This document shows, in pieces, positions 13,860-25,910 of a stretch of DNA of 64,000 nucleotides. Under the pieces are notes generated by a model, which ran no database searches, was not told where the DNA came from, and saw only the letters and a list, made by a program, of their open reading frames with translations. The first letter of the stretch is position 1. The number at the start of each line of letters is the position of its first letter. The DNA comes from Gibbula magus (lineage: Eukaryota; Mollusca; Gastropoda; Trochida; Trochidae): NCBI GenBank assembly GCA_936450465.1, contig OW388305.1:55046625-55110624 (forward strand), given 5' to 3'. Made by a program: the position numbers and the translations under genes.

Positions 13860-14030
13860 TCACAGATACATACCTCATCCGGTCTCACTATTGCGTGCTT
13901 AGATCATATTGCCGTATGGATTTAGCTCTATATAAGTCGGCATAATTAAATATTCAACAATAAAGTGCTGAATCCTTATTGAGATTGGCGTGTTTACCTT
14001 TTCCACGACACTTTTACACACTTTTTAGAC
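13860..14030 (+). promoter_or_regulatory. LTR-like promoter/poly(A) segment (candidate)
   Basis: CTCTATATAAGTCGG (about 13,925) followed by CAACAATAAAGTGCTG (about 13,955) gives a TATA box and poly(A) signal at the close spacing seen in retrotransposon LTRs. GAGATTGGCGTG follows. I could not find a second copy, TG...CA ends with a target duplication, or gag/pol remnants, so a solo LTR is only a possibility. It could equally be chance in A+T-rich DNA. Confidence 0.25.
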
Positions 14031-14089
14031 AAAACGGCACATTTTGCAGTCTGGTAGCCTCTGCCATGGATCGAAAATAACCTCTTTTG

Positions 14090-15320
14090 GGACCAATCGC
14101 CCCAGCAATTAAAGATCGAGTTCGCATCTAAACTTCGATTTTATTATGTGAAAACTTTTCAAAATGCAGCTAGAGTCTGGCTACTTTATAAAAAGATGCG
14201 CAGTGACAATGCGAAGAGAAAAGTAAATTATGATTAATTTGTAGGTGTCGAAAATGTCCAGACGCCATGTAATTTTGACAATATAAGATATGAACACTCG
14301 ATATCTGCTATTTGCATGTATACAGCTGAGGCATTATATATATAATATATATATATATATCCCGTGACTTGCTTTAACTCGTAATACTTTCTTCACAGTG
14401 ATAACTTGAAATCTGGCAATTTTGTAAAAAAGTCCAAACTTCAAGCCTCAATATCTCAAAAAGTATATAAGATAATATCACAAAACAGTGACCAATATGT
14501 GGGCAACAACATTCCCCATCGATAAAGCCTGTAGTTAGATTTTCAGTGTGTTAGAGTTTTTTACTTTTCAAAATTATTTTTGAGAGCACGCATCTTCAGA
14601 AATCTTCTTCTAAATCACGGCAACATATACAACTATGTCTGATAGCTCATCTGAAAGGTAAATAGATATCTAAAGAAGTATCTTCACACAAATTTTCAAT
14701 TAGAGTTGAAATTATCTACCCTTGAATATGGTAATTTTTTTAAAATTTGCTTTTCAACTTCATGTTCAAAGGGGCTATAACTCTGTAACAAACTGACTTA
14801 TGCCAAACTTACTGACTCTTAATTTCCTCTTATAACACGCTTAACGATTCCTTAGCATATCATTATCATATAAAATTTGAGGCGAAATCTGACTAACACA
14901 CTCGCAGCTATAGTCTGTGCATAAGTCACATTTATGTTATTTTCCTTTTATTTTTTTGCAATTGGTTTCAGAAAAACTACGAGAGTTAACATTCTGTACA
15001 TATAAAGAGGTAAAGAAAGACTTTGAAGTCACGGTCTGGAACTTCTAGGTTCAAATGGCCTAGCCATTCATGGTCCAGTTCGAATGTAAAATTCCATTGC
15101 TAACATGGGAAAAAATTCCAAATGCAGATAGAGACTTGAATGTTTTTTTAAAAGATGTGCAATAACGATGCAAGCAATGAAGTAAATCATGGCAAGTTCG
15201 TCGGTCAAGTGTTGTAGCCGCCATTTTAATTTTTCTTTAAAGAATATGCCACTTTGACATTGTAAATGTGGGTCTGAATAGTCCTACAGACATGTTAGAG
15301 ATTTGCAACATTCTTCAAAA
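14090..15320. repeat. Two direct repeats, about 240 bp, spaced about 700 bp
   Basis: About 14,090-14,330 and 15,065-15,320 share ordered blocks: GTTCGMATSTAAA near the start, CAAAATGCAGMTAGAG, TWAAAAGATGYGCARTRACRATGC and AAGTAAATYATG. The copies are strongly diverged. Between them lies A+T-rich DNA with a (TA)n run at 14,334-14,360. No coding sequence was identified. They may be the edges of an old element or a local duplication. Confidence 0.6.
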
Positions 15321-16280
15321 GATGTGCAATTACACTAGAATGATGGCTTCATTCATAACATTTGATTTAATTATTCGCTGAATCCTTTTATTGTCCTTCT
15401 ATTATCATTATTATTATCAAATTTGACAAGATAAGGAGGGAAGTTTGTAAACATTATTTGATGACTTTGCTTTCCTCCAATGGTAATAATAAGTAAATGG
15501 CGATTGTTGACATGTTAATATCTGTGTAATTATGTTTCAGCATCTTTGGTTATATAGTTTTCTAATTTTTATTTTCTTCCTAATTTAAATATTAAACGTA
15601 TTAAAAAAATACGCACGTCAAAATACTGTGAGTCACTGCTGCATTCAGACAACCGCGTTAATGTGTTGTGATATGGAAAAGGAAAATGAAAGTATTTCTT
15701 TCATCAACCAACTTCTGGAGATTAATACTCAATGTCTACAATATGCAACACAACAGCCATAGACAATAGTTCCAATGTCCATGTTGATCGGCTGCATCTG
15801 AATGAATTGAATTAGCAAAGATGTATCAAATATATTGTGTTCTTACCAACCAACCAATATATTAGCTATTCCTTATATATTAATTCAATTTAATTGTCAC
15901 TCACAACATCTGATGAGAGTGCTCTAATGAAATAATTGTTTTGACATTTTCAGGAAATGATTCCCTTTGTATTAAATGAAATATTGACCCTTTGTCCTGT
16001 GCTTATGTTGTTTCCTTATAATGCAACATCAATTTACACAGACACAAAACAAACCCAACTTTATCAAAAATATATAACGCTGTCAGTTTTAACTAGATAC
16101 GTGGGTGTCAAATCACGAAGAATCAAGGAAAGTATACAACGGCAACTATTGATCTCATAAAAGTTAATTTCTCAACTTCAACTTTTCAGTCAGTTGCCAA
16201 TCGTCAATGCAGATCTTATAGACACCTTTCCGTGAACGGGAATTAAACATTTATTTGACAAAGCATGCAGCAATGTGAAG
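15321..16280. other. No feature seen
   Basis: A+T-rich DNA with no recognised family. Confidence 0.5.
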
Positions 16281-16475
16281 TGATTGCACTAAGACGTATG
16301 TACATGTATTAAAGGCTGTGAGATGAACGCCGAGAGACCAGGCAACAAGTTAATGAGTGTGCTGCAAGCCCGTGAACTGATAGCACTTAGACCTATTTAC
16401 GTGTATGTAATTGAGGGCCTGCGTTCGAACAAAGCAGACAGACAGGGCAAAAAGTTAATAGGAGGGTTTGTGTTA
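16281..16475. repeat. Tandem duplication, about 98-bp unit
   Basis: 16,281-16,378 and 16,379-16,475 share GCACTWAGAC, TTACRTGTATG, ACAGGCAAMAAGTTAAT and a GTGTG-type end in the same order. This block is higher in G+C than its surroundings and sits just left of another dispersed repeat. Confidence 0.6.
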
Positions 16476-16479
16476 TGCA

Positions 16480-16650
16480 AATGACAAGACATACCTGAGA
16501 CGACAAGGACAGCAATTATCTACCGAAGATGTTCAGGCCTAATTGGTCAGCAGCAATTATCAGAGCTTGGCTAAAGCTGAGACAAACGTAAGTAGCTTCT
16601 TTAGGCTGGAGATGAATTGTCAGTTCATGGCTCGGCGACGTGCAAAGTCG
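16480..16650 (+). repeat. Dispersed repeat shared with 57,270-57,480
   Basis: CCTAATTGGTCAGCAGCAATTATCAGAGCTTGGCTAAAGCTGAGAC (split blocks within 16,530-16,585) matches CCTAATTAGCCAATAACAATTATCGGAGCTTGACTAAAGCTGGGAC near 57,382-57,425. Weaker similarity extends on both sides (GAGACGACAAGGA). No protein is recognised. Probably a decayed mobile element. Confidence 0.6.
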
Positions 16651-19600
16651 GCCGTGTATACAACAGGTAGACGGGTAGAACATGTCATCACCATATAAGC
16701 CACGAGAGTAAGTAAGTAGTACAAGAATTAAACTAAAACATTATTTCAATTTGTCCTTTTATTTAACGACTATAATAAGATAATACTTGTTTGATGTTTT
16801 ATGACGACCACCAGTTTAAACAAGTTCGTCCCCATGGAATCAGTCAGCAGTTCGTTCTTTCCCACGACGTATATCTACAGTATGCGTTATGTTATGTGTA
16901 GATATACATACTTATCATAATGGACATATACTGCGTGGGAAACTTGTTCAGATGAAAAGGTCCAGAGTTCGAATCCCAACATGGTTTTGCCATAACACAG
17001 TTAGTTCATCCGGTCGTTAATAGGCTTTCAGGTTCAACTGTGCGTGTTAGATTATGGCTGGTGAGAGTGGATAGATGGACTAACAATTTAAACTTATACA
17101 AAAAAAGTTTGAATACGAAAATAAAAAAATAAAAAAATAATGTATTATTAAAAGCATTAGGCCGTCAGTCACTAACACACACACACACATCAGTCATGCA
17201 ATATATGTTAATACCAGATTTATCAAACTATTTTGTGTTTCATGTTTGACGTCAACACCCTTATTACTCAGTTTAAATGTGCTATCAACAATGTCTCTAT
17301 CTTCTACAGTGTTCAAACAAGAAATCTCTATAGAATATACCCCTCTGAAACTTGAAAATGTACCTATTATCTTACCCCATCTTTATGTTCTTCATCCCTA
17401 TGACAAAACCGTTAATATTGTTCATACTAATGTTGTGCTTTAATTTCCACTTAAGTTGATTGCATATATAATTAATGCGTGATATTCTGAATATTTAAGA
17501 AAATACTAAAAATGGTTATTTTCCAACCCCTTTTCAACGCTGTTCTACTTAAAAGTTATTGTTCTTGAAATTGTGCACAGGTATCAATGAAGTTTCAATT
17601 GCATAATTAGTTAAGCAGCTGTGAGCTGTTAAAATTTGATAAATATGGCGATTTTCGAAATTGGCAATGTTCTATGACCTGCCATGCGTAACTATGACAT
17701 ATCCATTCTTAGGATTTACAGTGCTTAATAACAAAGATATGTTTGCTTAAAAATAAGCTATCAATCTTGTTGGTATCTTTAGTGGTTTACAATCGATGAT
17801 TCCTCCAAGAAAACATTCCTCAAAATGTTTTAATATCAACATGTTTACTGATTTTGGACACGAGGCATAAATTTGGTACAACTAATAATTAGGAAAACTC
17901 TGATAAGAACCATAGGTCTTCATTACTATCACCTTGAAGACCTAATACAAATGTACGTTACATGTAAAACAAAGGTGTCTCTTCTGCTGTCGTTATAAAT
18001 AGAAACATTTATTGTTCTTAAATATTCATTTTGATTACATGATTGGCAATATATAAAATAACCAAATTAGTAGGAGGGATTATGGTTAATAGCACGTGTC
18101 GAGATAATGTTCAGATACTGGAAAAGGCTTGTGATTGGGAACATTATTTCCATATACACATTTCCCTTAATCACTTGCATCTCGGTGGCATTGTTCGTAT
18201 TATGTACCAGTTAATTGTATTACTTTATAATGTATGTAGAAGATATGTCGTGTTTTCAAGGGAAAATGTTAATATCCTGTCACAGAATGAACGTAATCGA
18301 TGTTACACTGGAAACGCAAACTGCCCTATTGATAATAGATTATAGTACTCTTTTGTTCGAAATTGACCCTCTAAATCTCTTCCCTCTTAAATTCCCTCTA
18401 AATGGAAGTTGACTGCCACTTAAAGAAATTACATGCCAATAGTTTTGATCATCCACGGTTTTATATGGTCTAGGTCCAAGCTGCGTAGCAGTTTGATTGG
18501 CTCACGCCGGCCAAGGGCGGGTAATTTGAGTACAGATTCTCCTGAAAAGGTTTCCCATGGGTGATATAGTGGATAGTAATGGACCATATATAAAACCATG
18601 GATATCCGAGGATGAGTTTTGATATATGATGAGAATTGTCCTTAGGCCACGTGGACATCACAGTGTCTGCACTAACGGGATTAGTGTACTCTGGTGAAAC
18701 GTGATTTCTGATATAAACTGATTTCACACGCACCTGATCAAATCATTTCAATTATAACAGAACATAGAACTGATTATTACAAACAACAATATAATGATAA
18801 ATGGTAATCACATAATTGTGTTATCATTGAGCTTGTACATTTAATTTGTTATGATTGTATGATTGGCAATAAGGCGTCCTAATCTTAAACCATTCAGATG
18901 TTTTACTAAAATATCCCCAGAATGCAAACTTATTGCTTTAATGCGTGATTAGTGCTCACTGTCATTCAATCCCTTGACTTTTCAATCAAGCGTCACAATG
19001 TATTGTAACCATTATGTCACGTATTGTAAATATCCGCCCAATAAAGGAAATCTAAAGAAAATAGCATGGCTGTCATTTCAAGATGAATGACATGACAGCT
19101 TAATTCTTAACCAAATACTCTCATTTCCAGTGAATAACACAGCACTGTGAAATACTGGATCTGTATTTATGTTTTCGTCTTTCAAGGAAATTAGACATAA
19201 AACGTTTTCTGTGAATAGAAAGCCACCAAGCTATAATCAATTTTAAAGTGCAGATGTGTCACAAGTGACGAGGTCTGCACCTTTAGCAATTATTTGGCAA
19301 ACAAAACAGAAGTTATATATTACTATTACATGGAGAGATGCATTGTAAGTTAATGTTATTACGAGAGGAGGAACATCAGAGAGCTAATAGAAAAAACTTG
19401 AAGATACCATATGCTAAAACCTTAATTATTTAAATCATTATTTATTGGTGCTCCATTTTACAGTTACTTGTATTCTTACTTTGTTGCTCGATAGTTACAA
19501 GAGACATGCCTAACATCATGGGAACTAAATTTATTGTATTGAAATAAGCCCTCCTTATAAAGCAAGTCCGATTATTGTCGAGCGTTAATCAACATACATT

Positions 19601-19929
19601 TACTTTGGTAGCTAACAATTAATAATCAACACCACCATGAACGGTCCTGAAAAAAGGACTAGTTTGAATCAGATGCAGTTTTAACAATACTTCTATGCTG
19701 CAATATATGCTTAGATACTCGTAGCTGGAAATTAAACCCGTCATCGTGAATGATGAGGAAACTATCGAACATTTGATTCAGTTGCAAGGTTTAATAAACT
19801 ACTGTGCTGTAATAATTCCTCTTATATTAACCTACATTTATTCCTCTTATACATTATATTATTACATTACATCAACAATTAAATCATGAGCGATTTACTC
19901 AAACATGTACACTATTTGTTTACTGTTTA
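16651..19929. other. No gene seen
   Basis: A+T-rich DNA. A tRNA B-box-like GAGTTCGAATCCC lies at about 16,968 but lacks a matching T stem, D arm and acceptor stem, so it is not a tRNA gene. It could be a SINE relic. A TGACGTCA palindrome lies at 17,247-17,254. Reading frames near 18,043 and 17,246 start only with TTG and resemble nothing known. An interval near 18,470-18,730 is richer in G+C but carries no recognisable exon. Confidence 0.45.
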
Positions 19930-20255
19930 TTTCATGTTTCCTGTTCATGTTTAGTTATTTAAGAATACAGTTTTTTGTTTTCAAAGTGTAAGTTGTCATT
20001 GAATTTAGGTTTACAAGTAAAATAAGAAAGCAAAGAAACTTTTTTTGTGAAATTTAAAAATAAAATAAAATAAAATTTGAAAAAAATTTAAAAATTTTGA
20101 AACAAATTTAAACCTTCATGAATCATATAATCAAACAGTTATTGTCTTCGGTTATCGGTGAATCAAATGGTTTTTCGACCTGAGAAAGTTATTTTCCGAG
20201 GTCGATAAACCATTTGATTCACCTCAACTGAAGTCAACAATTATTGTATAATGTG
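19930..20255 (+). repeat. Hairpin-ended direct repeat, copy 1
   Basis: The sequence from about 19,930 (GTTCATGTTTAGTTATTTAAGAATA) through GGTTTACAAGTAAAAT to the hairpin at 20,126-20,250 is repeated in the same orientation at 21,325-21,640. The hairpin arms carry GTGAATCAAATGGTTT and the inverse AAACCATTTGATTCAC, around a loop near 20,184-20,196. The pair flanks about 1.07 kb that contains a decayed P2X7-like fragment. Confidence 0.8.
20126..20250. repeat. Long foldback hairpin H1
   Basis: An imperfect palindrome with a stem of about 55 bp. The left arm ends ATGGTTTTTCGACCTGAG and the right arm begins CCGAGGTCGATAAACCAT, with AAAGTTATTTT-like bases as the loop. It belongs to the same family as the hairpin at 21,508-21,635. 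Confidence 0.85.
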
Positions 20256-20695
20256 ATGAGGCTATTGGTAATTCTCACATATAAATCTGCATATCTGTTA
20301 TGCATTTTACAGTAGAAAATATGAAACACATTGAAATGCACTAGAAATGTATTCTCTTTTTGTGCATCACAAAGAACAAAAAATATTAATATAATGTTTG
20401 TATGTACAATGAACACTTGTACATAGATTTAAACTTCACAGACCAGTAACACTGCAATATTGACTTTAATAAACATTAAATGTAGGTTAAAGGCGAAAAC
20501 TTAGTTTTAACATGCTTAACAGTATTGTTTAAGACATAATGTTTTAACATTTTATGTTTTAGGTACGAGCCGTTTTCCGGAAATCCCCGAGAGTTAATCA
20601 GGCTGGCAGCAGTCACGTGATATGACGTTAAAGATGCTCTTCCCCCAAGCTAGGGAATAAACGGTACAGTTGTTTTCTACGTTCGTAGTACTATT
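20256..20695. other. Spacer left of the P2X7-like fragment
   Basis: About 440 bases of A+T-rich DNA between the first hairpin-ended repeat and the P2X7-like pseudogene. A richer patch near 20,565-20,690 (GAGCCGTTTTCCGG, GCAGTCACGTGATATGACG) may be the 5' leader of that decayed gene. Nothing else is recognised. Confidence 0.4.
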
Positions 20696-20890
20696 ATGGC
20701 TTCCTCGGATGGTGATGGCAGTGTTGATTTTTAACCACCAGACATAAACAACATCCGTCCATATCAGTATGAACCAATTGTGAATTAAGTTGTACCTGAA
20801 CACAAGGAATCAAGTGAGGATGAGCTGTCAGATGTCAACTCTGAGAGAGTTGGAAATACCGATTGGTACTTGGAAACTGGCAAACTGTAA
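20696..20890 (+). pseudogene. P2X7-like C-terminal domain gene fragment, decayed
   Basis: A 64-codon frame starts at ATG 20,696 and ends at TAA 20,888-20,890, with two internal in-frame stops. The translation contains IRPYQYEP, an acidic stretch (SSEDELSD) and ERVGNTDW. From family knowledge, this order (RPYxFEP, then a Ser/Asp/Glu-rich linker, then RLxNTDWCxCGxC) marks the P2X7 cytoplasmic-domain-like proteins that are widespread in molluscs and fish. The Cys residues after NTDW are lost (YLETGKL). No transmembrane or channel part is present. It lies between two hairpin-ended direct repeats, so it may have been carried by that element. The family call rests on short motifs. Confidence 0.5.
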
Positions 20891-21324
20891 CGATACAATT
20901 TCACAATCAGTAGTGAATTATGCCGTACATTGAATATTACTGTCTACTTTCAGCTAAAATGGGTGTAAACAACGTATATGATGATATTAAAATATATATA
21001 AATATATGATTTAAATCCGTATACACTTACTTTATTTGTATATTACTGCTGAAGAAACCAGTTTCACAGGACAATATGTATCTTGATTTTCGATTATTTA
21101 TATCATGTTTGCTATATGAATGTATTGATATTAAATATTATTGTATGATGGACGAATGTTCTGTTTTCTGATTGGCCGAGACGTATAGTAATTGACGATG
21201 ATCAGACGTTATGTTGACCACAGGAAACGTCACGCGAGGTCGACATAACAATCCAATGACCTGGAGCTAAAAATAGATCACCACTGCTGGGAGCGCTGTT
21301 TAGATTTGCTTATAGTTGAAGCCA
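20891..21324. other. Spacer between hairpin-ended repeats
   Basis: A+T-rich DNA followed by a G+C-richer patch at about 21,170-21,300. The patch holds CTGATTGGCCGAG and an inverted pair, GTTATGTTGACC and GGTCGACATAAC (21,210-21,250), forming a third, shorter palindrome. Confidence 0.5.
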
Positions 21325-21640
21325 ATTAATGTTTCATGTTCATGTTAAGTTATTTAAGAATAACCTTTTTTTGTTGTTCAATCAAAGTGTATGTTGTCGT
21401 TAATTTTAGGTTTACGGGTAAAATTTTAAAAAATTAACTATTTTTTTTAAATAATGTTTTTGGGGGAAAACAATATTTGTTTTTTTTAAATTTACACTTT
21501 CAGGAATCATACAATAAAACAGTTATTAACTTCAGTTATCGGTGATTCAAATGGTTTATCGACCTCGGAAAGTTATGTTTCGAGGTGGATGAACCATTTG
21601 ATTCACCGATAACTGAAGTTAATAACTGTATAATATTATT
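21325..21640 (+). repeat. Hairpin-ended direct repeat, copy 2
   Basis: The second copy of the 19,930-20,255 repeat, same orientation. It has a better preserved hairpin at its right end (21,508-21,635). Confidence 0.8.
21508..21635. repeat. Long foldback hairpin H2
   Basis: Arms of about 57 bp. The left arm holds TTAACTTCAGTTATCGGTGA, then TTCAAATGGTTTATCGACCTCG. The right arm is the near-exact inverse (CGAGGTGGATGAACCATTTG, then ATTCACCGATAACTGAAGTTAA). The loop is near GAAAGTTATGTTT. Fewer mismatches than H1 suggest a younger copy. Confidence 0.9.
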
Positions 21641-22649
21641 TAGATATTTGGTCAAAACCACACTTCAATCGTAAATGTGAGTGGCAGTCACTAAAACCGG
21701 ACTTTAACGATAATAAGGAACTCATTAGAAGCAAGAAATAACGCAGTTTAGTTGGTTATCAAATATATTCAGAAAGATAGAATTATTAGCCGAATGTCTG
21801 CATATCAGAATCATTACCATTGATAGAACTGAGTATCTCACTCCAGATTATATAATAATAACTAGAGCTCAACAATATTGTCTTCATAACTGGCTAATTT
21901 AAGCCTTGCAGCAATTCCATCACTTTTTTATGCTAGCGAATAAGATCCAACTATGCATTTGAGGTGCAGTGCTACACTATTTTATCACGGAAAAGTGACT
22001 GAAATGCTGAAAGGCTTAAATCAGCCAGTTATGAAGACAGGAAAACACTGAATTCTGAAACTGATTATTTTTGCCATAAACATTTATTGTGAAAATATTA
22101 TCAATAAGTGGATATGCATTTTAAGTAAATATATCAGGAAAGTAAATCCAGTAAAACAGTATAAAAACTGAGCATTTTGACAAACATTGCTCTGAGAATG
22201 AGATGATAATGTGCATTTCCTGCATAAACAACTTTTCATCAATCATGCCAAAAGTATATCTTGAAAATGGTGATAAGGTTATATCCTGGTAAAGGACTGT
22301 TAGGTGTATTCAGAGACTAACTTTTAAAACGGTTTTAATTATATAGCGTGTCACATGCCGACAGTTTCCAGTGATTCTCCCCTCTTTGACACCGGGCTAT
22401 CCAAACCTTTCGCAGCGTTGCATCTATCTTTTCACTTGGATATTTAAAAAATGAAACTTTATTTCAGCCTTTGGTGAATTACTAAACCCCAAACTACACA
22501 ATATACCACACCAAGTCAGAAACTGTCTCGAAATCTACGTATTCAAACATTATTCCTGCAAACTTATATTTTCCCATTCACTCTGTTAGAACAATGGCTG
22601 GCCGTAGAGCATCTGTGACGTCACAGCCCAACCCCGCCGAAGGCTCCAG
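21641..22649. other. No gene seen; left flank of Harbinger element
   Basis: A+T-rich DNA that becomes richer in G+C near the transposon. A TGACGTCA palindrome lies at 22,616-22,623. An ATG at 22,594 opens a short frame that is interrupted by the Harbinger insertion (see findings). Confidence 0.45.
22647..22649. repeat. Target site duplication CAG (left)
   Basis: CAG directly precedes the left terminal inverted repeat and is repeated after the right one (30,394-30,396). Because CCAGG flanks both ends, the exact boundary is ambiguous by one or two bases. A 3-bp CWG duplication agrees with what I recall for zebrafish Harbinger elements. Confidence 0.6.
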
Positions 22650-22676
22650 GGCCCCGTTCCTCAAAACGATCGTATC
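22650..22676 (+). repeat. Harbinger left terminal inverted repeat
   Basis: 27 bp, an exact reverse complement of 30,367-30,393. The core GTTCCTCAAA recurs at 22,738-22,747, about 82 bp further in. Confidence 0.95.
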
Positions 22677-22905
22677 TACAATCAGTTGTAACAACTACTA
22701 TCCAATTTACAACTCTCGTAAATAATAGTTTATTGTCGTTCCTCAAAGCTATTGTAAGGTAATCGTAAGTCTAGCTATTGTAAAACTTGCGATCGTAACT
22801 TACAATCGCGATCTTCTGTGCGAAAGGTAGATTTGACACTACATCCGGTAGGTGAGAGTTACCTCCCCTTTCAAGCAGACGACTTAACAAGTTAGATATC
22901 TAAAC

Positions 22906-25900
22906 ATGTCCGAAGTTACACAGTCACTGTCTACAGGCAAGAAAGTGCGGAAGGCCAACTTCCAAGCGAATGAGCTCGCTATCCTCGTAGAGGAGGTTGG
23001 TCGTCATCAGTCGTCGCTGTTTGGACCCTTCTCTGCGACGCTAACAGCGAAAGTGAAGGGCAAGTTGTGGCAGGGGATCGCCGAAAAGTGAGTGTTTGTG
23101 GTATCTTTTGTTTACAGTTTGTCAGTCACTTGACTTTATATTATAATGGAAACTGTCAATACGAGAGCGTGTTGTGTACGTAATTGAATAAAATTGGAGA
23201 TGTTGTTTGCTTCGTTATGTATGCCATTTTTTCTATGCTCATTTAACAACAGTAACCTAGACTAGAAGGCCTACAGCAGTTCATTTTGAGTATTTAATTA
23301 CTATTTTCAGAATCAATGCAGTCTGTGCCACAGGCAGGGGAGCCAGTGAGGTCAGAAAGAAATGGAATGATTATAAGTAAGTAATATTTGATTAAATTTA
23401 TCAAAGCATTATAACCTGCTTGAACAATCTTTCAGATAGCCTAGGCCCTTTATATATAATATTGATGATATGTTACTTATTATGAAACCTGTAAAATACT
23501 ACTAAATGCGAATTAATTTAGTCAATGAAAATAAAATATTATCAGCAATCATAATTTCAGTGACCCTTTGACATATCAGTTTTGCTTTCCTTTTCTAAAA
23601 TTCATGAAGGTATGAAAAGAAATTAAATTCATTTGGCTACAGGTGTTATGTCAAGAAGCGTTCCATGTCGCTGAAGAAGGAGCAGAAGATGACAGGGGGT
23701 GGCAATGCACCACCTAACCTCACTGCTATTGAAGAAAAGGTATCGTGATCTCTTTTTTAATTGGTATAAGAATATATAGTTCACAGAAACTCAATTTTGT
23801 CTTATATAAGGTTTGATATTGAGTATTATTATCCATATTGTGGAAAACAAACTTATGCACATTTTTGTTAAACTCTCTCTCGCTCTGGCAAGACAAAATT
23901 TCACACTTGTATCTTAAATGTGATATGACACAATTATGTTATTTATTCATAATTGTGTTTGGACCAATAACGATAGTGAATTTCACACTATTGCATCATA
24001 AATGAATCAATATTAAGGAAATTTTATTGATGAAATAATATCCAATTTCCAAATGAGAAATAGATATATGTATTGAATACTTTGTTGCAGGTGTTGTCAA
24101 TGATCCCTACATGCCAGATTGAGGGAGTGGAAGGTGGCATGGAAGTCGGATTTAATGATGAATGTAAGTGTGACTTCAGCTACTTAAATTTTTGTATGTT
24201 AAGCAAATATTATTGACATCAGATCTAATAGATTATAAGTAACTGATACAAACTGAACTAAATCCCAAAGAATCTAGGCTATATATATATATATTTGGAA
24301 GACAGATCACAAAAGAATTAACAAAATATGGTATTTATTAATGATCAATAGAGTCAGAGTTATTATATCAAAGAATAGTTATGAATGTCTACATTATATA
24401 TACAGATATACAATTTGATGAATTTATGCTGGCAATATAAAGTTAATTCCGCAGTAAACAATATTAAAGACAAACTGAGCTCCATTGGAAGTTCTGATAT
24501 CAGAAACTTTTTCACTAGCAATGGGCTACTGCTCATTTTGAACCCTGAGAAGACACTTTGATGAGATTCTTTAATAACTATAAAGATAAATTTTTATTAT
24601 TAAGTGTTGTCACATTTGAATAATATTTTAAATTCCTATGTTTCCATTAATCAGCTCCATCATGCTCGACATCCAGCACGGCAGCCTCCTCTTCTGTGAC
24701 AGTGATACCGGTGACAACAACCTCCGTCAGTGTAGTATCACCAACAGCAACCGGTGCAACATCTGCAGCCCCTCTGAATTCTGAAACAGTTACAGAAATG
24801 ACAACCATTATGGCTTCAGGAAGCAGTTCCCCCACTGCGGAATTTGTCACAGTGAAAGGTACTAGTACTCTGTTGAGATAATGAGTAATATTTCTTAACT
24901 ATTGAATGTATGACAAAGAAGAATGATGGATTGTGTTTTCAAGCAAATATCTCAGTTAATTTGTAATAAACTCGCCCTTTTGAGATATTACTGTAATGTT
25001 TAATAATCTACAATTTGAGTATTAAATGGAATACTACACTCGGTTACATTTAATCGTGAGATGGTACTTGTATTTAACTCCCTTTCGCTTCTTAAATTAA
25101 AATACCAACCACTCACTTGTTTCATAAATATCTTATTAAACGGAACGTCTTTTAGTGTTCTCTATCTCTTACCCAAGAAACATAATAACCAACTTGTTGC
25201 TCGGAATTACGAATTAATTATCCCTCGTGAATTATTATTTCAAACGTTAAAGCTTGGAGTTTATCACAATAATCAACTCAGAGCAGAAAATTCATAGTTT
25301 CTCGCAACTCGCTTATATAACATTAAAAATAATATTTCATTCCTGTAAACAATTAATTTAAATTTCCATGCTTATGATGATCATTAATTTATTTTGTCAC
25401 AATAAATATAACTTTTCCTTAAAATTTCAGAATCCAAGACTAAAGGGAAAGGGAAAAGGAAAATAGGTAAATTTATTTCAATAACAATGTGATACAAATA
25501 TTCAATACCGGTATGTTGATATCAATATTAAAGTAATTTTAGCATTTTAATAAATTTCATTTGAAAAAGGTGAAACTACTGTTAATGTTTCACCAACCTG
25601 CATCAATGATTTAAGTCATATAGAATTGTTTCTTGTTTTTCAGTCTGCTATTACTATCCCAACTAATTTTGCATCATTTTATGAATAATTACTTTTTTCA
25701 GAAACAAAGGATGAAGATCCAATGGAAAGACTACTTGCTGTTGAAGAAAAAAAAGTACAGAAATTAACAGAATTGACATCCATGTGGGAAGAGTATTTAA
25801 TATGCACTAAAGAATACCAGGTACGAGATTTGGCGATTAAAGAAAGAATACTATTTCTCAAAGAGAAGGATAGTCAAGTTTGTGATTACAAATTACTCAA

Positions 25901-25910
25901 TGAGTTTTAA
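22906..25910 (+). CDS. Harbinger Myb/SANT-like partner protein (7 exons)
   Basis: Model: exons 22,906-23,087, 23,311-23,376, 23,643-23,739, 24,091-24,163, 24,655-24,858, 25,431-25,466 and 25,702-25,910. They sum to 867 bp, or 288 aa plus stop, with GT/AG introns and frame kept at every junction. Residues about 15-85 form a Myb/SANT-like domain of the NAIF1 type (KANFQANELAILVEEVGRH, then ASEVRKKWNDYK, the usual final helix with KKW). A short NAPPNLTAIEEKVLSMI segment follows, then a Ser/Thr-rich linker in exon 5, a Lys-rich basic patch in exon 6 (KGKGKRK, possible nuclear signal) and a C-terminal coiled-coil-like exon 7 ending LLNEF. ATG 22,906 has A at -3 and is the first ATG in the frame. 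In Harbinger elements this protein binds the transposon ends and partners with the transposase. A neural or apoptosis factor of the NAIF1 family is excluded by its position inside the transposon. Confidence 0.88.

Noticed and set aside
13860..14090. Solo LTR with primer binding site
   Set aside because: The TATA and AATAAA spacing is suggestive, but no paired LTR, target duplication, convincing primer site or gag/pol sequence was found. Kept only as a weak regulatory note.
16920..17000. Possible tRNA gene (GTTCGAATCCC)
   Set aside because: The T stem does not pair, and there is no D arm or acceptor stem. At most a SINE relic.
18043..18345. 100-codon plus-strand frame
   Set aside because: It starts only at TTG, lies in A+T-rich DNA, lacks codon bias and homology, and overlaps another unrelated frame.
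24647..24850. Minus-strand 67-codon frame of Val/Glu-rich sequence
   Set aside because: Antisense to the Ser/Thr-rich exon 5 of the Myb-like gene. It has no family resemblance.
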